DNA of 64,000 bases from JAIEOG01 sp964519985 (GTDB lineage: Bacteria > Bdellovibrionota > FAC87 > UBA2466): contig CAZFMF010000011.1 in NCBI GenBank assembly GCA_964519985.1, forward strand, positions 1-64,000, given 5' to 3'. Numbering within the stretch: position 1 is the first letter of the stretch; each line of letters begins with the position of its first letter. Both the position numbers and the translations under genes were made by a program. Below are positions 9,114-18,185 of this stretch, piece by piece. A model generated the notes under the pieces. The model did not search any database. It saw only the letters and a program-made list of their open reading frames with translations, and was not told the DNA's origin.

Positions 9114-10529
9114 TTAGGTGTATAGACGCCCCAGTTTAAAAAGACGGCGAATCCTAGAAAGTTTGGCATCGGAATAAGGCGGATAGCGCAACGCTGTATC
9201 AAAGAAATGCGACTTCTTTAGAATGCTCTTGCGGTGCGAAAAAGTTCGAAAGCCGCTCTCACCGTGATAAGCACCAAGGCCACTCGTACCCGTACCGCCG
9301 AACGGTAAATGTGCGCTGCTTAGGTGTAGTACCGTGTCGTTGATGCAACCGCCGCCAAAAGAATACCGCTTTAAAAAACGATCCTGATTGTGGCGGTCGG
9401 TTGAAAAAAAGTAAGCGGCGAGTGGCTTTTCCCGAAGGGTGAGCTGATTCAACACGATATCGAGATCGGTAAACTCCAAGACCGGTAGAACCGGCCCGAA
9501 AATTTCGTCCTGCATTGCCGGGTGATTCCAATCCACATCCCGTAGGACAGTAGGCGCCAAGTAGCGCGCCCCGCGATCGGCCTGACCGCCAAATACGATC
9601 CGGTCTTTTCCGACGAGCATTTGCAATCGATCGAAATGAGATTCGTTTACGATCCGGCCGTAACTACCGCTCGTGCGCGCGTCGGCCCCGAAAAATCCCT
9701 CCACGGTTTGTTGCAACGCCCGTAGAAGGGGTTCCCTCACCGACTGGTGCACGTAAACATAGTCAGGGGCGACACAGGTTTGACCGGCATTGAGGAACTT
9801 TCCCCAAGCAATGCGCCGGGCCGCCAGCGCGATATCGGCGTCCGCGCAAACGATGGCCGGACTCTTTCCCCCGAGTTCCAAAGTCACCGGCGTGAGGTGT
9901 TTCGCGGCCGCTTGATAGACGATGCGTCCCACGCGGGTACTGCCGGTAAAGAAGATGTGATCGAAACGTTCTTCCAGTAGCTGGGAGGTTTCTTCCACTC
10001 CGCCGGTCACGAGACTGACGTATTGCTTGGGAAAGGTCTTGATGATGATACGCTCTAGAACCTCGGAAACGGCCGGGGTGAGCTCGGAAGGTTTTAATAC
10101 CGCGCAGCACCCGGCGGCGATCGCGGCGATCAACGGACCGATAATGAGTTGTACCGGGTAGTTCCAGGGCCCGATGATCAGCGTGAGCCCCACCGGTTCG
10201 GAAAGAATGCGGCTCTTCGCCGGCCAAAGAAAAAGCGGCGTCCGCACGCGCCGTGGCCGCATCCAGTTTCTGAGATGCTTGCGGCAATAATGGATCTCTT
10301 CGAGCAGGACCGCCAATTCGGTGGTAAACGCCTCCGTCCGCGACTTGCCGAGGCTCACTTTCAGCGCATCGAACAACGCTTCTTGGTGCTCAAGCAACGC
10401 TTTTTCCAAGCGATCGAGTTGCTCCAATCGGAACGCGAGGGGGCGAGTGGCACCCCCATTGAAGTAGGCCCTTTGCGTTTGGAGCAGTGCGCCGTAGGAG
10501 GTGCCGGTTGCGCGAGGTGTTGTTTGCAT
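9114..10529 (-). CDS. Aldehyde dehydrogenase (NAD(P)-dependent, class-3/YwdH-like)
   Basis: The enzyme oxidises aldehydes to acids with NAD(P). Its length (about 471 aa) and motifs fit the coniferyl-/fatty-aldehyde dehydrogenase branch: GPWNYP, FFTGSTRVG cofactor loop, general base in LELGGKSP (about E218) and nucleophile in AGQTCVAPDY (about C252). The C-terminus (FGGTGTSGLGAYHG) is the usual substrate-channel motif of this branch, and a hydrophobic-basic tail may bind membranes. ATG at 10529 is preferred over GTG at 10535 because AGGGAG lies five bases before the ATG, whereas it would touch the GTG. It is transcribed with the C45-type gene 13 bases downstream and diverges from the peroxidase gene. 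Confidence 0.92.
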   Translation of the reverse strand: MQTTPRATGTSYGALLQTQRAYFNGGATRPLAFRLEQLDRLEKALLEHQEALFDALKVSLGKSRTEAFTTELAVLLEEIHYCRKHLRNWMRPRRVRTPLFLWPAKSRILSEPVGLTLIIGPWNYPVQLIIGPLIAAIAAGCCAVLKPSELTPAVSEVLERIIIKTFPKQYVSLVTGGVEETSQLLEERFDHIFFTGSTRVGRIVYQAAAKHLTPVTLELGGKSPAIVCADADIALAARRIAWGKFLNAGQTCVAPDYVYVHQSVREPLLRALQQTVEGFFGADARTSGSYGRIVNESHFDRLQMLVGKDRIVFGGQADRGARYLAPTVLRDVDWNHPAMQDEIFGPVLPVLEFTDLDIVLNQLTLREKPLAAYFFSTDRHNQDRFLKRYSFGGGCINDTVLHLSSAHLPFGGTGTSGLGAYHGESGFRTFSHRKSILKKSHFFDTALRYPPYSDAKLSRIRRLFKLGRLYT

Positions 10530-10580
10530 TGGCACTCCCTAGTACGCTCTCCGTTAGAGGGAAGCTGAACTCAAGATTCC

Positions 10581-11663
10581 ATGTCCTTTATATTATTTCT
10601 CTTTTCCTTGAGTGACAACTGTCCCCGGGGCATGGCCGCAATTGGCGATCTCTGCCGTTATGAGACCGCTTACCTTGACTCGGTGCCCCTGACCGGGGCC
10701 CAGAAACCCTTTGATTTGAAACCGGCAACATTGTCCCCTCGGCTTATCGATTTGGGGCGCTATCTCTTCTTCGATCCGATTCTATCCGGGGATGGAAAGC
10801 TCGCTTGTGCCAGTTGCCACCAACCCGAAAAAAGTTTTACCGACGGAAGATCGCGAGCGATCGGCATGGGCGAGCAAATGGGTTCGCGCTCCACGCCGAC
10901 GCTCTGGAATGTGGCTTTTTCGGATACTTTCTTTTGGGACGGCCGCAGCCCTTCGTTGGAAGACCAAGCCCAGGGTCCCCTGTTCTCGCCGCAAGAAATG
11001 GGGGCCACGCGCGCCGGTCTAGAAAAAGCGTTGAACGCCAATGAAGTATACCGGCGCCTTTTTCAGATCGCCTACGGTGACCCCAAGCCGCGTCGGATCA
11101 CCCTCCAACGCATCACGCGCGCTTTGGCGGAGTTCGAACGCTCGCTCGTGTCCTTGCGCAGCCGCTACGATGATTATGTTTTCGGCAAAGAAAACGCGTT
11201 GAGCGAATCGGAGATTCGCGGGTTACAGGTCTTTCGATCCTTCGTCACCCGCTGCACCGAATGTCACACGCCTCCGCTTTTCACCAATTTCCAAGCGGCG
11301 ATTATTGGCGCCCCCGAACCAGACGGATTGCCCCCCGACCCCGGAATGGCGAAAACTCAGGGATCCCCGGAAATGCGCGGGGCATTTAAAATACCCTCGT
11401 TGCGCAATATCGCGCGAACCGCGCCTTACATGCACTCGGGGGCCTTGGTGTCGCTCACGGAGGTGGTTGACTTTTACAATCAGGGTGGGGGACGGCGAAA
11501 GCCGGTATACGATAGTCCCTACTTGCACTGGCATATCCGCGAAATGGGTTTGACGGCGACCGAGCGACGCGACTTAGTCGCTTTCCTCGGCAGCTTAACC
11601 GACGAAAGTACATTGCCGGAACGACCAGCGCGCCTGCCTTCGGAGATAGGAAAGATTCCATGA
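10581..11663 (+). CDS. Di-haem cytochrome c peroxidase / MauG family
   Basis: Two haem c attachment sites are present, CASCH (residues 76-80) and CTECH (about 224-228), with the family motifs FFDPILSGDGKLACASCH and RNIARTAPYMHSGAL (distal methionine region). Family members reduce hydrogen peroxide with electrons from cytochrome c, or modify protein side chains (MauG). The hydrophobic N-terminus (MSFILFLFSLS) points to export. Length (360 aa) is normal. The stop overlaps the next gene's ATG by four bases, so translation is coupled to the beta-helix/cytochrome fusion, which may be its electron donor or its substrate. Confidence 0.9.
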   Translation: MSFILFLFSLSDNCPRGMAAIGDLCRYETAYLDSVPLTGAQKPFDLKPATLSPRLIDLGRYLFFDPILSGDGKLACASCHQPEKSFTDGRSRAIGMGEQMGSRSTPTLWNVAFSDTFFWDGRSPSLEDQAQGPLFSPQEMGATRAGLEKALNANEVYRRLFQIAYGDPKPRRITLQRITRALAEFERSLVSLRSRYDDYVFGKENALSESEIRGLQVFRSFVTRCTECHTPPLFTNFQAAIIGAPEPDGLPPDPGMAKTQGSPEMRGAFKIPSLRNIARTAPYMHSGALVSLTEVVDFYNQGGGRRKPVYDSPYLHWHIREMGLTATERRDLVAFLGSLTDESTLPERPARLPSEIGKIP

Positions 11664-13045
11664 TCCACTACTTTGCATTCGGCCTAATCCTCGTAGCGGG
11701 GGCAGCGCACGGGAAAACCACGGTCGTGCGCGCGGGCGCTTCCATCCAGGCCGCGCTAAAAGCCGCGCAACCCGGCGATACGATTGAAGTCGAACCCGGC
11801 ACTTACCGGGAAAGTCTGGTCGTCGACAAAACCAAAATTCGACTGATGGGAAAACCCAAACGGGGGCAATGGCCGATACTCGATGGCGAGGGAAAACTAA
11901 ACGATGGGGTGATCGCCATCGGCTCCGGTTTCGAAATGGCGTATTTTCATTTGCGCAAATACAAGGGCAACGGGGTCACCACCCAAGCCGCCGACGATGT
12001 TTACCTGCACCACCTGCGCGTCGAAGATGCGGGGATTTACGGCATTTATCCTACCCGTGGCAATCGCGTGCGCGTGGAAGACACCGTAACCTCCGGCATC
12101 GCCGATGCCGGCGTTTATATCGGAATGTGCAATGGGGTGGATGTTCGTCGCAACCAGGTGTTCCAAAGTGTGGCGGGCATCGAAATCGAAAATTCCCACG
12201 GCGCTTTGGTCGAGGACAATACGGTCTACGATAATACCGCCGGAATTCTCGTCTTCACCTTGCCCGGTTTGCCGGTAAAATCGGGTGAGAACGTCATCGT
12301 TCGGCGCAATATGGTGTACGAGAACAATCACGCAAACTTTGGCGCGGAAGGATCCATCGTTTCCAACGTGCCGTCGGGCACTGGCATGATTGTGATGGCC
12401 GCCGACAAAGTGCGCCTGGAGCACAATGTCGTGCGCGGAAATAAAACGGCGGGGTTGATTCTCTCGGACACGGAATACATCGCCGATGCGAGTGCGCCGG
12501 ATCCGGCGATCGATCCGCAGTTCGATGACAACCAGATCTTGGAAAACTTTTTTTACGATAATGGCCAAGCGCCCGTGGGAAAAATCAAACTGCTCTTGGC
12601 CGTGAAACACTTTACGCTGTCCGGAGCCGACATCGTTGCGTACGGCAAAGGCCGGCGAAACTGTCGGGCGGCAAATCTGCAAGCTAAGTTTCTCGGCGAG
12701 AAGCAGTTTACCCTTTGCCCTTCCGGGGCCACGACCCAATCGGTGGTGAGCATGCTCCAAGATCCAAAGGCCAATACTTTGTCTGCCGGCGCACCCGCCC
12801 CGAAGCCGGGAGAGATGCTATTTAACGCCATTTGCGCGGGTTGCCACGGATTGGGCGTAAGGGTGATCGGGCCGCCGATCGAAGAAATACAGACCAAGTA
12901 TCGCGCGAACGCCAAAGGGATTGCGGATTTCGCCCTGGCGCCGAAGAAAGTGCGCTCCGACTATCCGGAGATGCCGGCCCAAAGCCACCTGGGACGAGAC
13001 AAGCTCATGGCCATTGCCGAGTACTTACTCAAACTGAAACAGTAA
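11660..13045 (+). CDS. Secreted parallel beta-helix protein fused to a cytochrome c domain
   Basis: After a signal peptide (about 1-18) comes a right-handed parallel beta-helix region (about 20-370) with NosD/pectate-lyase-like repeats (for example VEDNTVYDNTAGILV, VRRNMVYENN). The C-terminal 70-80 residues are a class I cytochrome c with haem site CAGCH and an axial-methionine candidate in YPEMPAQSHL. The fusion is seen directly. Such helices bind carbohydrate or act as scaffolds; the haem domain suggests electron exchange with the coupled di-haem peroxidase upstream. Its substrate is unknown. Confidence 0.88.
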   Translation: MIHYFAFGLILVAGAAHGKTTVVRAGASIQAALKAAQPGDTIEVEPGTYRESLVVDKTKIRLMGKPKRGQWPILDGEGKLNDGVIAIGSGFEMAYFHLRKYKGNGVTTQAADDVYLHHLRVEDAGIYGIYPTRGNRVRVEDTVTSGIADAGVYIGMCNGVDVRRNQVFQSVAGIEIENSHGALVEDNTVYDNTAGILVFTLPGLPVKSGENVIVRRNMVYENNHANFGAEGSIVSNVPSGTGMIVMAADKVRLEHNVVRGNKTAGLILSDTEYIADASAPDPAIDPQFDDNQILENFFYDNGQAPVGKIKLLLAVKHFTLSGADIVAYGKGRRNCRAANLQAKFLGEKQFTLCPSGATTQSVVSMLQDPKANTLSAGAPAPKPGEMLFNAICAGCHGLGVRVIGPPIEEIQTKYRANAKGIADFALAPKKVRSDYPEMPAQSHLGRDKLMAIAEYLLKLKQ

Positions 13046-13047
13046 CG

Positions 13048-13079
13048 GTCATTAGCGAGGCGAAGCCGAAGCAATCTGG
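13048..13079. repeat. REP-like dispersed repeat, copy B
   Basis: GTCATTAGCGAGGCGAAGCC ends in GAAGCAATCTGG, a short relative of the repeat at 6583. It lies directly after the beta-helix/cytochrome gene and before the next secreted protein gene. Confidence 0.6.
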
Positions 13080-13141
13080 TCCGCGAATCCGTTTGACCAC
13101 TGAAACCCCTATCGCTATAGCTGCCCGATGGAGGGGCAGTC

Positions 13142-14473
13142 ATGTTCTTGAAATCTCGGTTCGGGCTTGCTGGCATTATTCTGATCGCAACGGGGGCTCA
13201 GGGTAGCCCATTGAGCTTGCCATCGAGCTCGCTGATTCGTTCCCAAACCTTTGAACTATCCGGAAACTGCACGGACGGAACCGACGTCCTGCTCTCGGCG
13301 CCCGCTGGGCTAACGACCCCATCTTCCGTTCCCTGCCACGAGGGGCAATTTCGCTTTGCGGCTCGCGCCGACAAGAATGGGAAATATGATCTCGTCGCCA
13401 AACAAGAGACGGCGAACGGCCTGCTTTCCGCGACGCAAAACTATCATGTTTTAGAATTGAAACGGGTTGCGTCGATTCCGCTCGCCGGCGCCTTTGTGAA
13501 CTTCGTGCGGGTTTACGGGGACTATCTCTTCGTCAGCAATCGCATCAAACGCGCTTGGCCGAAGAACCCAGGGGAGCGTTTTGATGTTTGGAATATTTCC
13601 GATCCCAAAGCCCCGAGAAAAGTTTTCTCCCTCAGCAATGAAGACGAAAACATTTCGACGCTCATCCCGGCCGGAAGATACCTTTATAAGATCGCCCAAG
13701 TCCCCAAAGTGTCTAGCTCCAACGAGGCAAAGCTGACGGTGCACGATCTCGAAAACTCGGGGCAAATCGTGAACGAGATGCCCTTTGGCGACGCCTGCGC
13801 CGGAGGGCACTGTCAGGTGCTCAAATTTCCAGAATCGATCCTCGTCGATGGGAACGTTTTGACCGTATTTCTCGACTGGATGTTCGGGATTGAAACGGTG
13901 GACACCTCCGATCCGTTGCGACCCGATTTCTCTCCCTCCACGACGTTCCAGGGCTCCGTGGGCATCCCCCACGGTTTGAGAGGAATCGGCGACCTGGCTT
14001 TTACGACCTGGGGCTTGAGCCCGAACGAGATCTTGATTTCTAGGCGGGACACGGCAAACCGGCGGCGATACCTTCCCGTCGCGACATTGCCTTGCAACGG
14101 TGACCCCAAATCTCCTCTGTACGGTACGCGTTTCGATGGAAATACGTTCTTCGCCGTCACCCACGACGGGATCCTGCCGTTCGATATTTCCGAACCCGCG
14201 AATCCGAAATCACTCCATTTCCGAAAGCTCAAGAACTCGACTTCGTTTGGCTATGCGCATGGCCTGTATTTCCATACGCCGCACTACGAGGCCGGACTTC
14301 GATACGACGTGTTTCGGGACGGAACCGATCCACTCGCCTCTCCCGAACCCCTGGCGAACGTAGGCACCAAAACAAACTATATCGGTTTCACGCCAATCAA
14401 AGGGCATATCATCGCCGTGGGCGAAAGAGCGACGTATCACAATCTCGATATCGACTTCTACGCGCTGGAATAG
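13142..14473 (+). CDS. Secreted beta-propeller-like protein (LVIVD-type repeats)
   Basis: A signal peptide (FGLAGIILIATGAQG) precedes a 420-residue protein with weakly repeated blocks such as YGDYLFVSNR...FDVWNISDPKAPRKV and DGILPFDISEPANPKS. These resemble the 'LVIVD' repeats of secreted beta-propellers, in which each blade ends in v.DiSdP..P. It has four to five cysteines in the mature part, possibly disulphide-bonded. It could act as a periplasmic or surface binding protein; no catalytic residues are recognisable. It may be co-transcribed with the peroxidase pair, from which repeat copy B separates it. Confidence 0.75.
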   Translation: MFLKSRFGLAGIILIATGAQGSPLSLPSSSLIRSQTFELSGNCTDGTDVLLSAPAGLTTPSSVPCHEGQFRFAARADKNGKYDLVAKQETANGLLSATQNYHVLELKRVASIPLAGAFVNFVRVYGDYLFVSNRIKRAWPKNPGERFDVWNISDPKAPRKVFSLSNEDENISTLIPAGRYLYKIAQVPKVSSSNEAKLTVHDLENSGQIVNEMPFGDACAGGHCQVLKFPESILVDGNVLTVFLDWMFGIETVDTSDPLRPDFSPSTTFQGSVGIPHGLRGIGDLAFTTWGLSPNEILISRRDTANRRRYLPVATLPCNGDPKSPLYGTRFDGNTFFAVTHDGILPFDISEPANPKSLHFRKLKNSTSFGYAHGLYFHTPHYEAGLRYDVFRDGTDPLASPEPLANVGTKTNYIGFTPIKGHIIAVGERATYHNLDIDFYALE

Positions 14474-14485
14474 CGGCGTCGGCGT

Positions 14486-15004
14486 TTAAAACTCCTGCGC
14501 CGCCAGGCTTTGCAGAGCTTTTCCCGATTGCTGATAGATCGTCCACTCGGTCTTCGGCTTGCTCCCCAGCTTTTCGTAAAAACGAATCGCGGGTTCATTC
14601 CACGTCAAAACCGACCACTCGAATCGCCCGCAACCGCGCTCCAACGCGAGGCGAGCCAGAAAAATAAAAACACTCTTACCGATACCGCGACTGCGGTACT
14701 CGGGTTCTACGTAAACATCTTCCAAGTAGATTCCGGGCGCGGCTAAAAACGTTGAGTAGTTTTGAAAAAACAGCGCAAACCCGACGGACTTGCCATCGAC
14801 CTCCAGGATCAAAACTTCAGCGCACGGCTTCTCCCCAAAAAGCGTTTGAGACACCGCAGCTTGGGTCGCCGTGACCTCCGCTAAACGTTTTTCGTACTCC
14901 GCGAGCTTGCGAATGAAATCTAAAACCAGTCCCGCGTCCGCGGGCTGCGCAAACCGGATGCCCAGTCCCGGAACCGCCGTCGATCGCACGATCAAATCCA
15001 TCAT
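14486..15004 (-). CDS. GNAT-family N-acetyltransferase
   Basis: The acetyl-CoA-binding motif A is clear (YLEDVYVEPEYRSRGIGKSVFIFLARLA), with motif B NEPAIRFYEKLG after it. The closest familiar relatives are diamine/thialysine acetyltransferase-like GNATs (FIRKLAEYEK near the N-terminus, FFQNYSTFLAAPGIYLEDVYV), which acetylate small amines; that assignment is likely but not certain. The start is uncertain: ATG at 15004 and 15001 are adjacent, the frame is open to a TTG at 15040, and none has a good Shine-Dalgarno sequence. It is divergent from the PLD gene. Confidence 0.87.
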   Translation of the reverse strand: MMDLIVRSTAVPGLGIRFAQPADAGLVLDFIRKLAEYEKRLAEVTATQAAVSQTLFGEKPCAEVLILEVDGKSVGFALFFQNYSTFLAAPGIYLEDVYVEPEYRSRGIGKSVFIFLARLALERGCGRFEWSVLTWNEPAIRFYEKLGSKPKTEWTIYQQSGKALQSLAAQEF

Positions 15005-15079
15005 GCTCGGAAAACTGACATACCGGCTTGACCCGATCAATCCCCCAAACGCATACTTTCGCTGAAATGGGGGGTTCCG

Positions 15080-16225
15080 ATGGGGTTCTGGCGCGCTTTC
15101 CTTCTGGCTTTGGTTCTGGCCCTTCCCGGATGGGGAGCCGGTCTAGAGTTGGTACTCACGTTGCCGGTCGAAACCCAGCTTAAAAGCTTTTCCATTCCGG
15201 CTACCGCCGACACCTGGCTGGAGTTGATCCGAACCGCTGCGGATCGAAATGACTCGATCGATATCGAACAGTTTTACATCAGCACCGCAAAGGGAGAACC
15301 GATGGAACCGGTCATTGCCGCCCTGCACGATGCGGCAAAAAAAGGCGTGCCCGTACGCGTGATCGTGGACAAGACGTTTCTCGCCAAGGAGGACGGTGGC
15401 ATCAAGGCCTTCCTCGGCGCAGACGGAATTGAAGTTCGTACCTTAGATTACGGCAAGATTGCCGATGGGGTGCAGCATTCGAAATTCCTGATCGTAAATC
15501 GGAAGCAAGCTTACTTAGGGAGCGCCAACTTCGATTGGCGGGCGCTTAAACATATTCACGAAACGGGATTGCGCATCACCGATACCCACATCGTGACCTC
15601 GCTCCAAGCGGTTTTCGATCGCGATTGGGATCGGGCAACTCCACAAGGGAGTTTCCAATTCCCGTCCACTCCGGTTACGCCGGTGACGGTCCCCCCGGCG
15701 GGTACCCACCGTTTTACCGCCTCACCCACGGGGGATATTCCCGCAAACGTTCCCTCCACGATTGATTCCTTCCTAAGGTTGATCGGCGGCGCGAAGCAAT
15801 CGATCCGGCTCCAAACCATGGAATACTCCGAGAATGTTTTCGGTAAGAAGAAGGAAAAATGGACCGTGCTTCAGCAGGCGCTGATCGCGGCCGCCAAAAA
15901 AGTTTCCGTCCAGCTCTTGGTGGACGACAGCAAAAGCAAGGATGCCGCTTTGCGCGCCCTGGCCGAGGCGGGAGTCGAAGTGAAGGCGGTCAAACTTCCC
16001 GAGCATTCCTCGGGCCCCATTCCTTTCGCGCGCTTGATTCACAGCAAGTTCATGGTGGTCGACGAAAAAGAATTTTGGCTCGGGACCGACAATTTTTCGA
16101 AAAGCTATTTCTACAATTCGCGCGGCGTAGGCGTGGTTTCCACCGATGCGAAAATCGCGAGTCAGCTGGGCGATCTCTTCCGCGATCTTTGGGACAGTCG
16201 GTACAGCAAATCCATTGCCCACTAA
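15080..16225 (+). CDS. Secreted phospholipase D-family protein
   Basis: A signal peptide (MGFWRAFLLALVLALPGWGA) precedes two PLD domains. The second has a full HKD motif (HSKFMVVD, H321/K323/D328, followed by GTDNF). The first reads HSKFLIVN (H133/K135/N140), with Asn where the motif normally has Asp, followed by GSANFDWRAL. The layout resembles the PLD3/PLD4-like and bacterial secreted PLD groups, which act on phosphodiesters of lipids or nucleic acids. The Asp-to-Asn change need not abolish activity because the histidines do the chemistry. It is predicted to be periplasmic or secreted and to stand as a single gene. Confidence 0.88.
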   Translation: MGFWRAFLLALVLALPGWGAGLELVLTLPVETQLKSFSIPATADTWLELIRTAADRNDSIDIEQFYISTAKGEPMEPVIAALHDAAKKGVPVRVIVDKTFLAKEDGGIKAFLGADGIEVRTLDYGKIADGVQHSKFLIVNRKQAYLGSANFDWRALKHIHETGLRITDTHIVTSLQAVFDRDWDRATPQGSFQFPSTPVTPVTVPPAGTHRFTASPTGDIPANVPSTIDSFLRLIGGAKQSIRLQTMEYSENVFGKKKEKWTVLQQALIAAAKKVSVQLLVDDSKSKDAALRALAEAGVEVKAVKLPEHSSGPIPFARLIHSKFMVVDEKEFWLGTDNFSKSYFYNSRGVGVVSTDAKIASQLGDLFRDLWDSRYSKSIAH

Positions 16226-16291
16226 GTTTTAATAGCTGAGCTTGCCACCCTTCGCTTGAGGGAGCCTACCGCGTTCGGATAAAATCGCGGA

Positions 16292-16684
16292 ATGAATCAG
16301 CTTTGGATTGAGCCCGTTGGCAATATCATCATCGCGCGAATGCGCGGGATCCCCACCGAGGACCTTCTGCGGGAATGCCAAGAACGCCTTTTACTTCTGG
16401 TGAAGGAGACCGGCAATGGCCGCATCCTGCACGATGTTTTAGAGATGGGCGTTCCGCCGGTTGAAGTTCCCCTTTTCCAGTGGCGACTCGACCAGCAATG
16501 CCCGCCCGTACCTTTGCGCCGGGCGATTGTCGTTCCCAACACCACGCTGGCGTACCTCGCTCGGCTGGCCTTTGGCGAAGGGGACTACCGGGTTTTTTAT
16601 AATGACATGACCTCGGCGGTGAGCTGGTTGGGCCAAGAAGGGTTCCCGCAAGTCCACCCGCCCGCAGTGCTTCGAAGTCATTAA
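16292..16684 (+). CDS. STAS/SpoIIAA-like small protein of unknown function
   Basis: This 130-residue cytoplasmic protein has no signal peptide. The pattern of an N-terminal strand (LWIEPVGNIIIARMRG), an amphipathic helix, then GNGRILHDVLEMG resembles the SpoIIAA-like domain found in many orphan bacterial proteins, but similarity is weak and specific function cannot be stated. It sits between the PLD and metallophosphoesterase genes on the same strand. Confidence 0.6.
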   Translation: MNQLWIEPVGNIIIARMRGIPTEDLLRECQERLLLLVKETGNGRILHDVLEMGVPPVEVPLFQWRLDQQCPPVPLRRAIVVPNTTLAYLARLAFGEGDYRVFYNDMTSAVSWLGQEGFPQVHPPAVLRSH

Positions 16685-16717
16685 CGGCGCCGGCACGAGT
16701 GCGGCTATAATGCTTCG

Positions 16718-17866
16718 ATGGGGCCACCTATGGTTCGCTTCTTCACCATCATTACGCTGCTTTTTCTCTATACGGGTTACAAGGCCAATCAACTCTGGCC
16801 TTCGCGCCGCGTCCTGACCGCATCTTTGACGTTGCTTCTATTCATCCTAATGTTGGGGGGAACGTTTTTTTACCGCACGAATCCGCAGGTGTTCAATGCG
16901 GCTTGGTTCCGCGTCATTGTCTGGTCCGGCGCCATCACGATGGGGTTTTGGGCCACCTTCGTTTTGTTGTCTTTGCCCTTTGACCTGATGCACCTAATGA
17001 TGAACGCGTACCACCGCGTCGTGGACGGCAAGGCTTTCGATCCGGATCGACGCACTTTCTTTCGGGGTCTGTCCCTATCGGTCTTCGGCCTGTCCGGCGG
17101 GTTCGCCGCGGTGGGGCTCTTTCAAGCGTACCGGGGGCCGGACGTGAAACGCATCTCGGTTTCCGGTAAGAAAAAACACCCATCCTTAGTCGGCCTTAAA
17201 ATCGCCCAGATCAGCGACCTTCACATCGGCCCGACATTGCGACAAGGCTACGTGGCAGAAGTCGTGCGGCGCACCAATGCATTGAATGTGGATCTGATCT
17301 TCATCACGGGCGATGTGGCCGATGCCCATGCGACTTCGCTGGCCGAACATCTGGAACCACTTCGAAGCCTCCAAGCCCGTTACGGCACGTACTACGTGAC
17401 CGGCAATCACGAATACTATTGGGGCGCCGCCGATCTCGTTACCGCGATGGCTGATCTCGGCATCATCCCGCTGATGAATGAAAACCGCGTCTTAAAAATA
17501 GGCGAAGCAAAAGTGCTCATCGCCGGAGTCACCGATCCCACCGGCGAGCGGGTGCCGGGTCATGCGCCGGATTTAAAGAAGGCACTGCACTCCCTCGACC
17601 CCGTCGACTATAAAATTCTTCTCGCCCATCGACCGCACACGGGCATCGAAGCGGAAAAACTGGGCGCCGATCTCCAGTTTTCGGGACATACTCACTCCGG
17701 ACAATTCTTTCCGTTCAGTCTACTGATTGACCTTGCCCACCGGTATTCGGCGGGACTGTACCAACGCGGCGAACTCTCAATTTACGTAAACCGCGGCACC
17801 GGTTACTGGGGGCCCGCTAACCGCTTTGGCGTCCCTTCGGAGATTTCCGAACTCACTGTGGTATAA
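16718..17866 (+). CDS. Membrane-anchored metallophosphoesterase (YkuE/YaeI-like)
   Basis: The N-terminal 140 residues contain four hydrophobic helices. The C-terminal domain has the calcineurin-like metal-binding series: IAQISDLHIG (D, H), FITGDVADAH (D), VTGNHEYYWG (N, H), LLAHRPHTG (H) and FSGHTHSGQFFP (two H). The layout, membrane part first and catalytic domain after, is that of predicted membrane phosphoesterases such as YkuE, thought to act on lipid or cell-wall phosphates. The start could be ATG 16718 or ATG 16730. The end overlaps the frame of the YheU gene but not its real start. Confidence 0.9.
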   Translation: MGPPMVRFFTIITLLFLYTGYKANQLWPSRRVLTASLTLLLFILMLGGTFFYRTNPQVFNAAWFRVIVWSGAITMGFWATFVLLSLPFDLMHLMMNAYHRVVDGKAFDPDRRTFFRGLSLSVFGLSGGFAAVGLFQAYRGPDVKRISVSGKKKHPSLVGLKIAQISDLHIGPTLRQGYVAEVVRRTNALNVDLIFITGDVADAHATSLAEHLEPLRSLQARYGTYYVTGNHEYYWGAADLVTAMADLGIIPLMNENRVLKIGEAKVLIAGVTDPTGERVPGHAPDLKKALHSLDPVDYKILLAHRPHTGIEAEKLGADLQFSGHTHSGQFFPFSLLIDLAHRYSAGLYQRGELSIYVNRGTGYWGPANRFGVPSEISELTVV

Positions 17867-17876
17867 AGCCCGCCCC

Positions 17877-18140
17877 ATGGAAGAAAAGTCCGACCTCATC
17901 GAAGTCCCCTACGAGCAGCTGGCCAGCGAAACGCTGCATGCGGTGATCGAAGCGTTCGTGCTGCGGGAGGGGACCAACTACGGCGCACCCGATGTTTCGC
18001 TCGAAACCCAAATCGAACAGGTGCGGGCGCAGTTGCGAGACCGGTCCGTGATCTTGGTCTTTGACCCTGACTCCGAGTCGTGCAGTCTCATCACGCAACG
18101 CCAATTTCGTGACCGCAAGCTTCCGACGCCCGGAGCTTGA
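17877..18140 (+). CDS. YheU-family protein (UPF0270)
   Basis: This 87-residue protein matches the YheU/UPF0270 pattern: IEVPYEQLASETLHAVIEAFVLREGTNYG, then QIEQVRAQLRDRSVILVFDP. The family is widespread in proteobacteria, small and of unknown function. ATG at 17877 is chosen because family members begin four to eight residues before the IPW/IEVPYEQL motif; the longer open frame back to 17826 overlaps the preceding gene. It starts ten bases after the phosphoesterase stop and is probably co-transcribed. Confidence 0.85.
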   Translation: MEEKSDLIEVPYEQLASETLHAVIEAFVLREGTNYGAPDVSLETQIEQVRAQLRDRSVILVFDPDSESCSLITQRQFRDRKLPTPGA

Positions 18141-18185
18141 AGGCGAGGCCCGACTCCCCTAGACTCTTGAGCTGGGGAGGGGATC

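Noticed and set aside
11897..12760. Minus-strand open frame (287 codons) over the beta-helix gene
   Set aside because: Shadow of the beta-helix/cytochrome fusion; its composition is that of antisense sequence.
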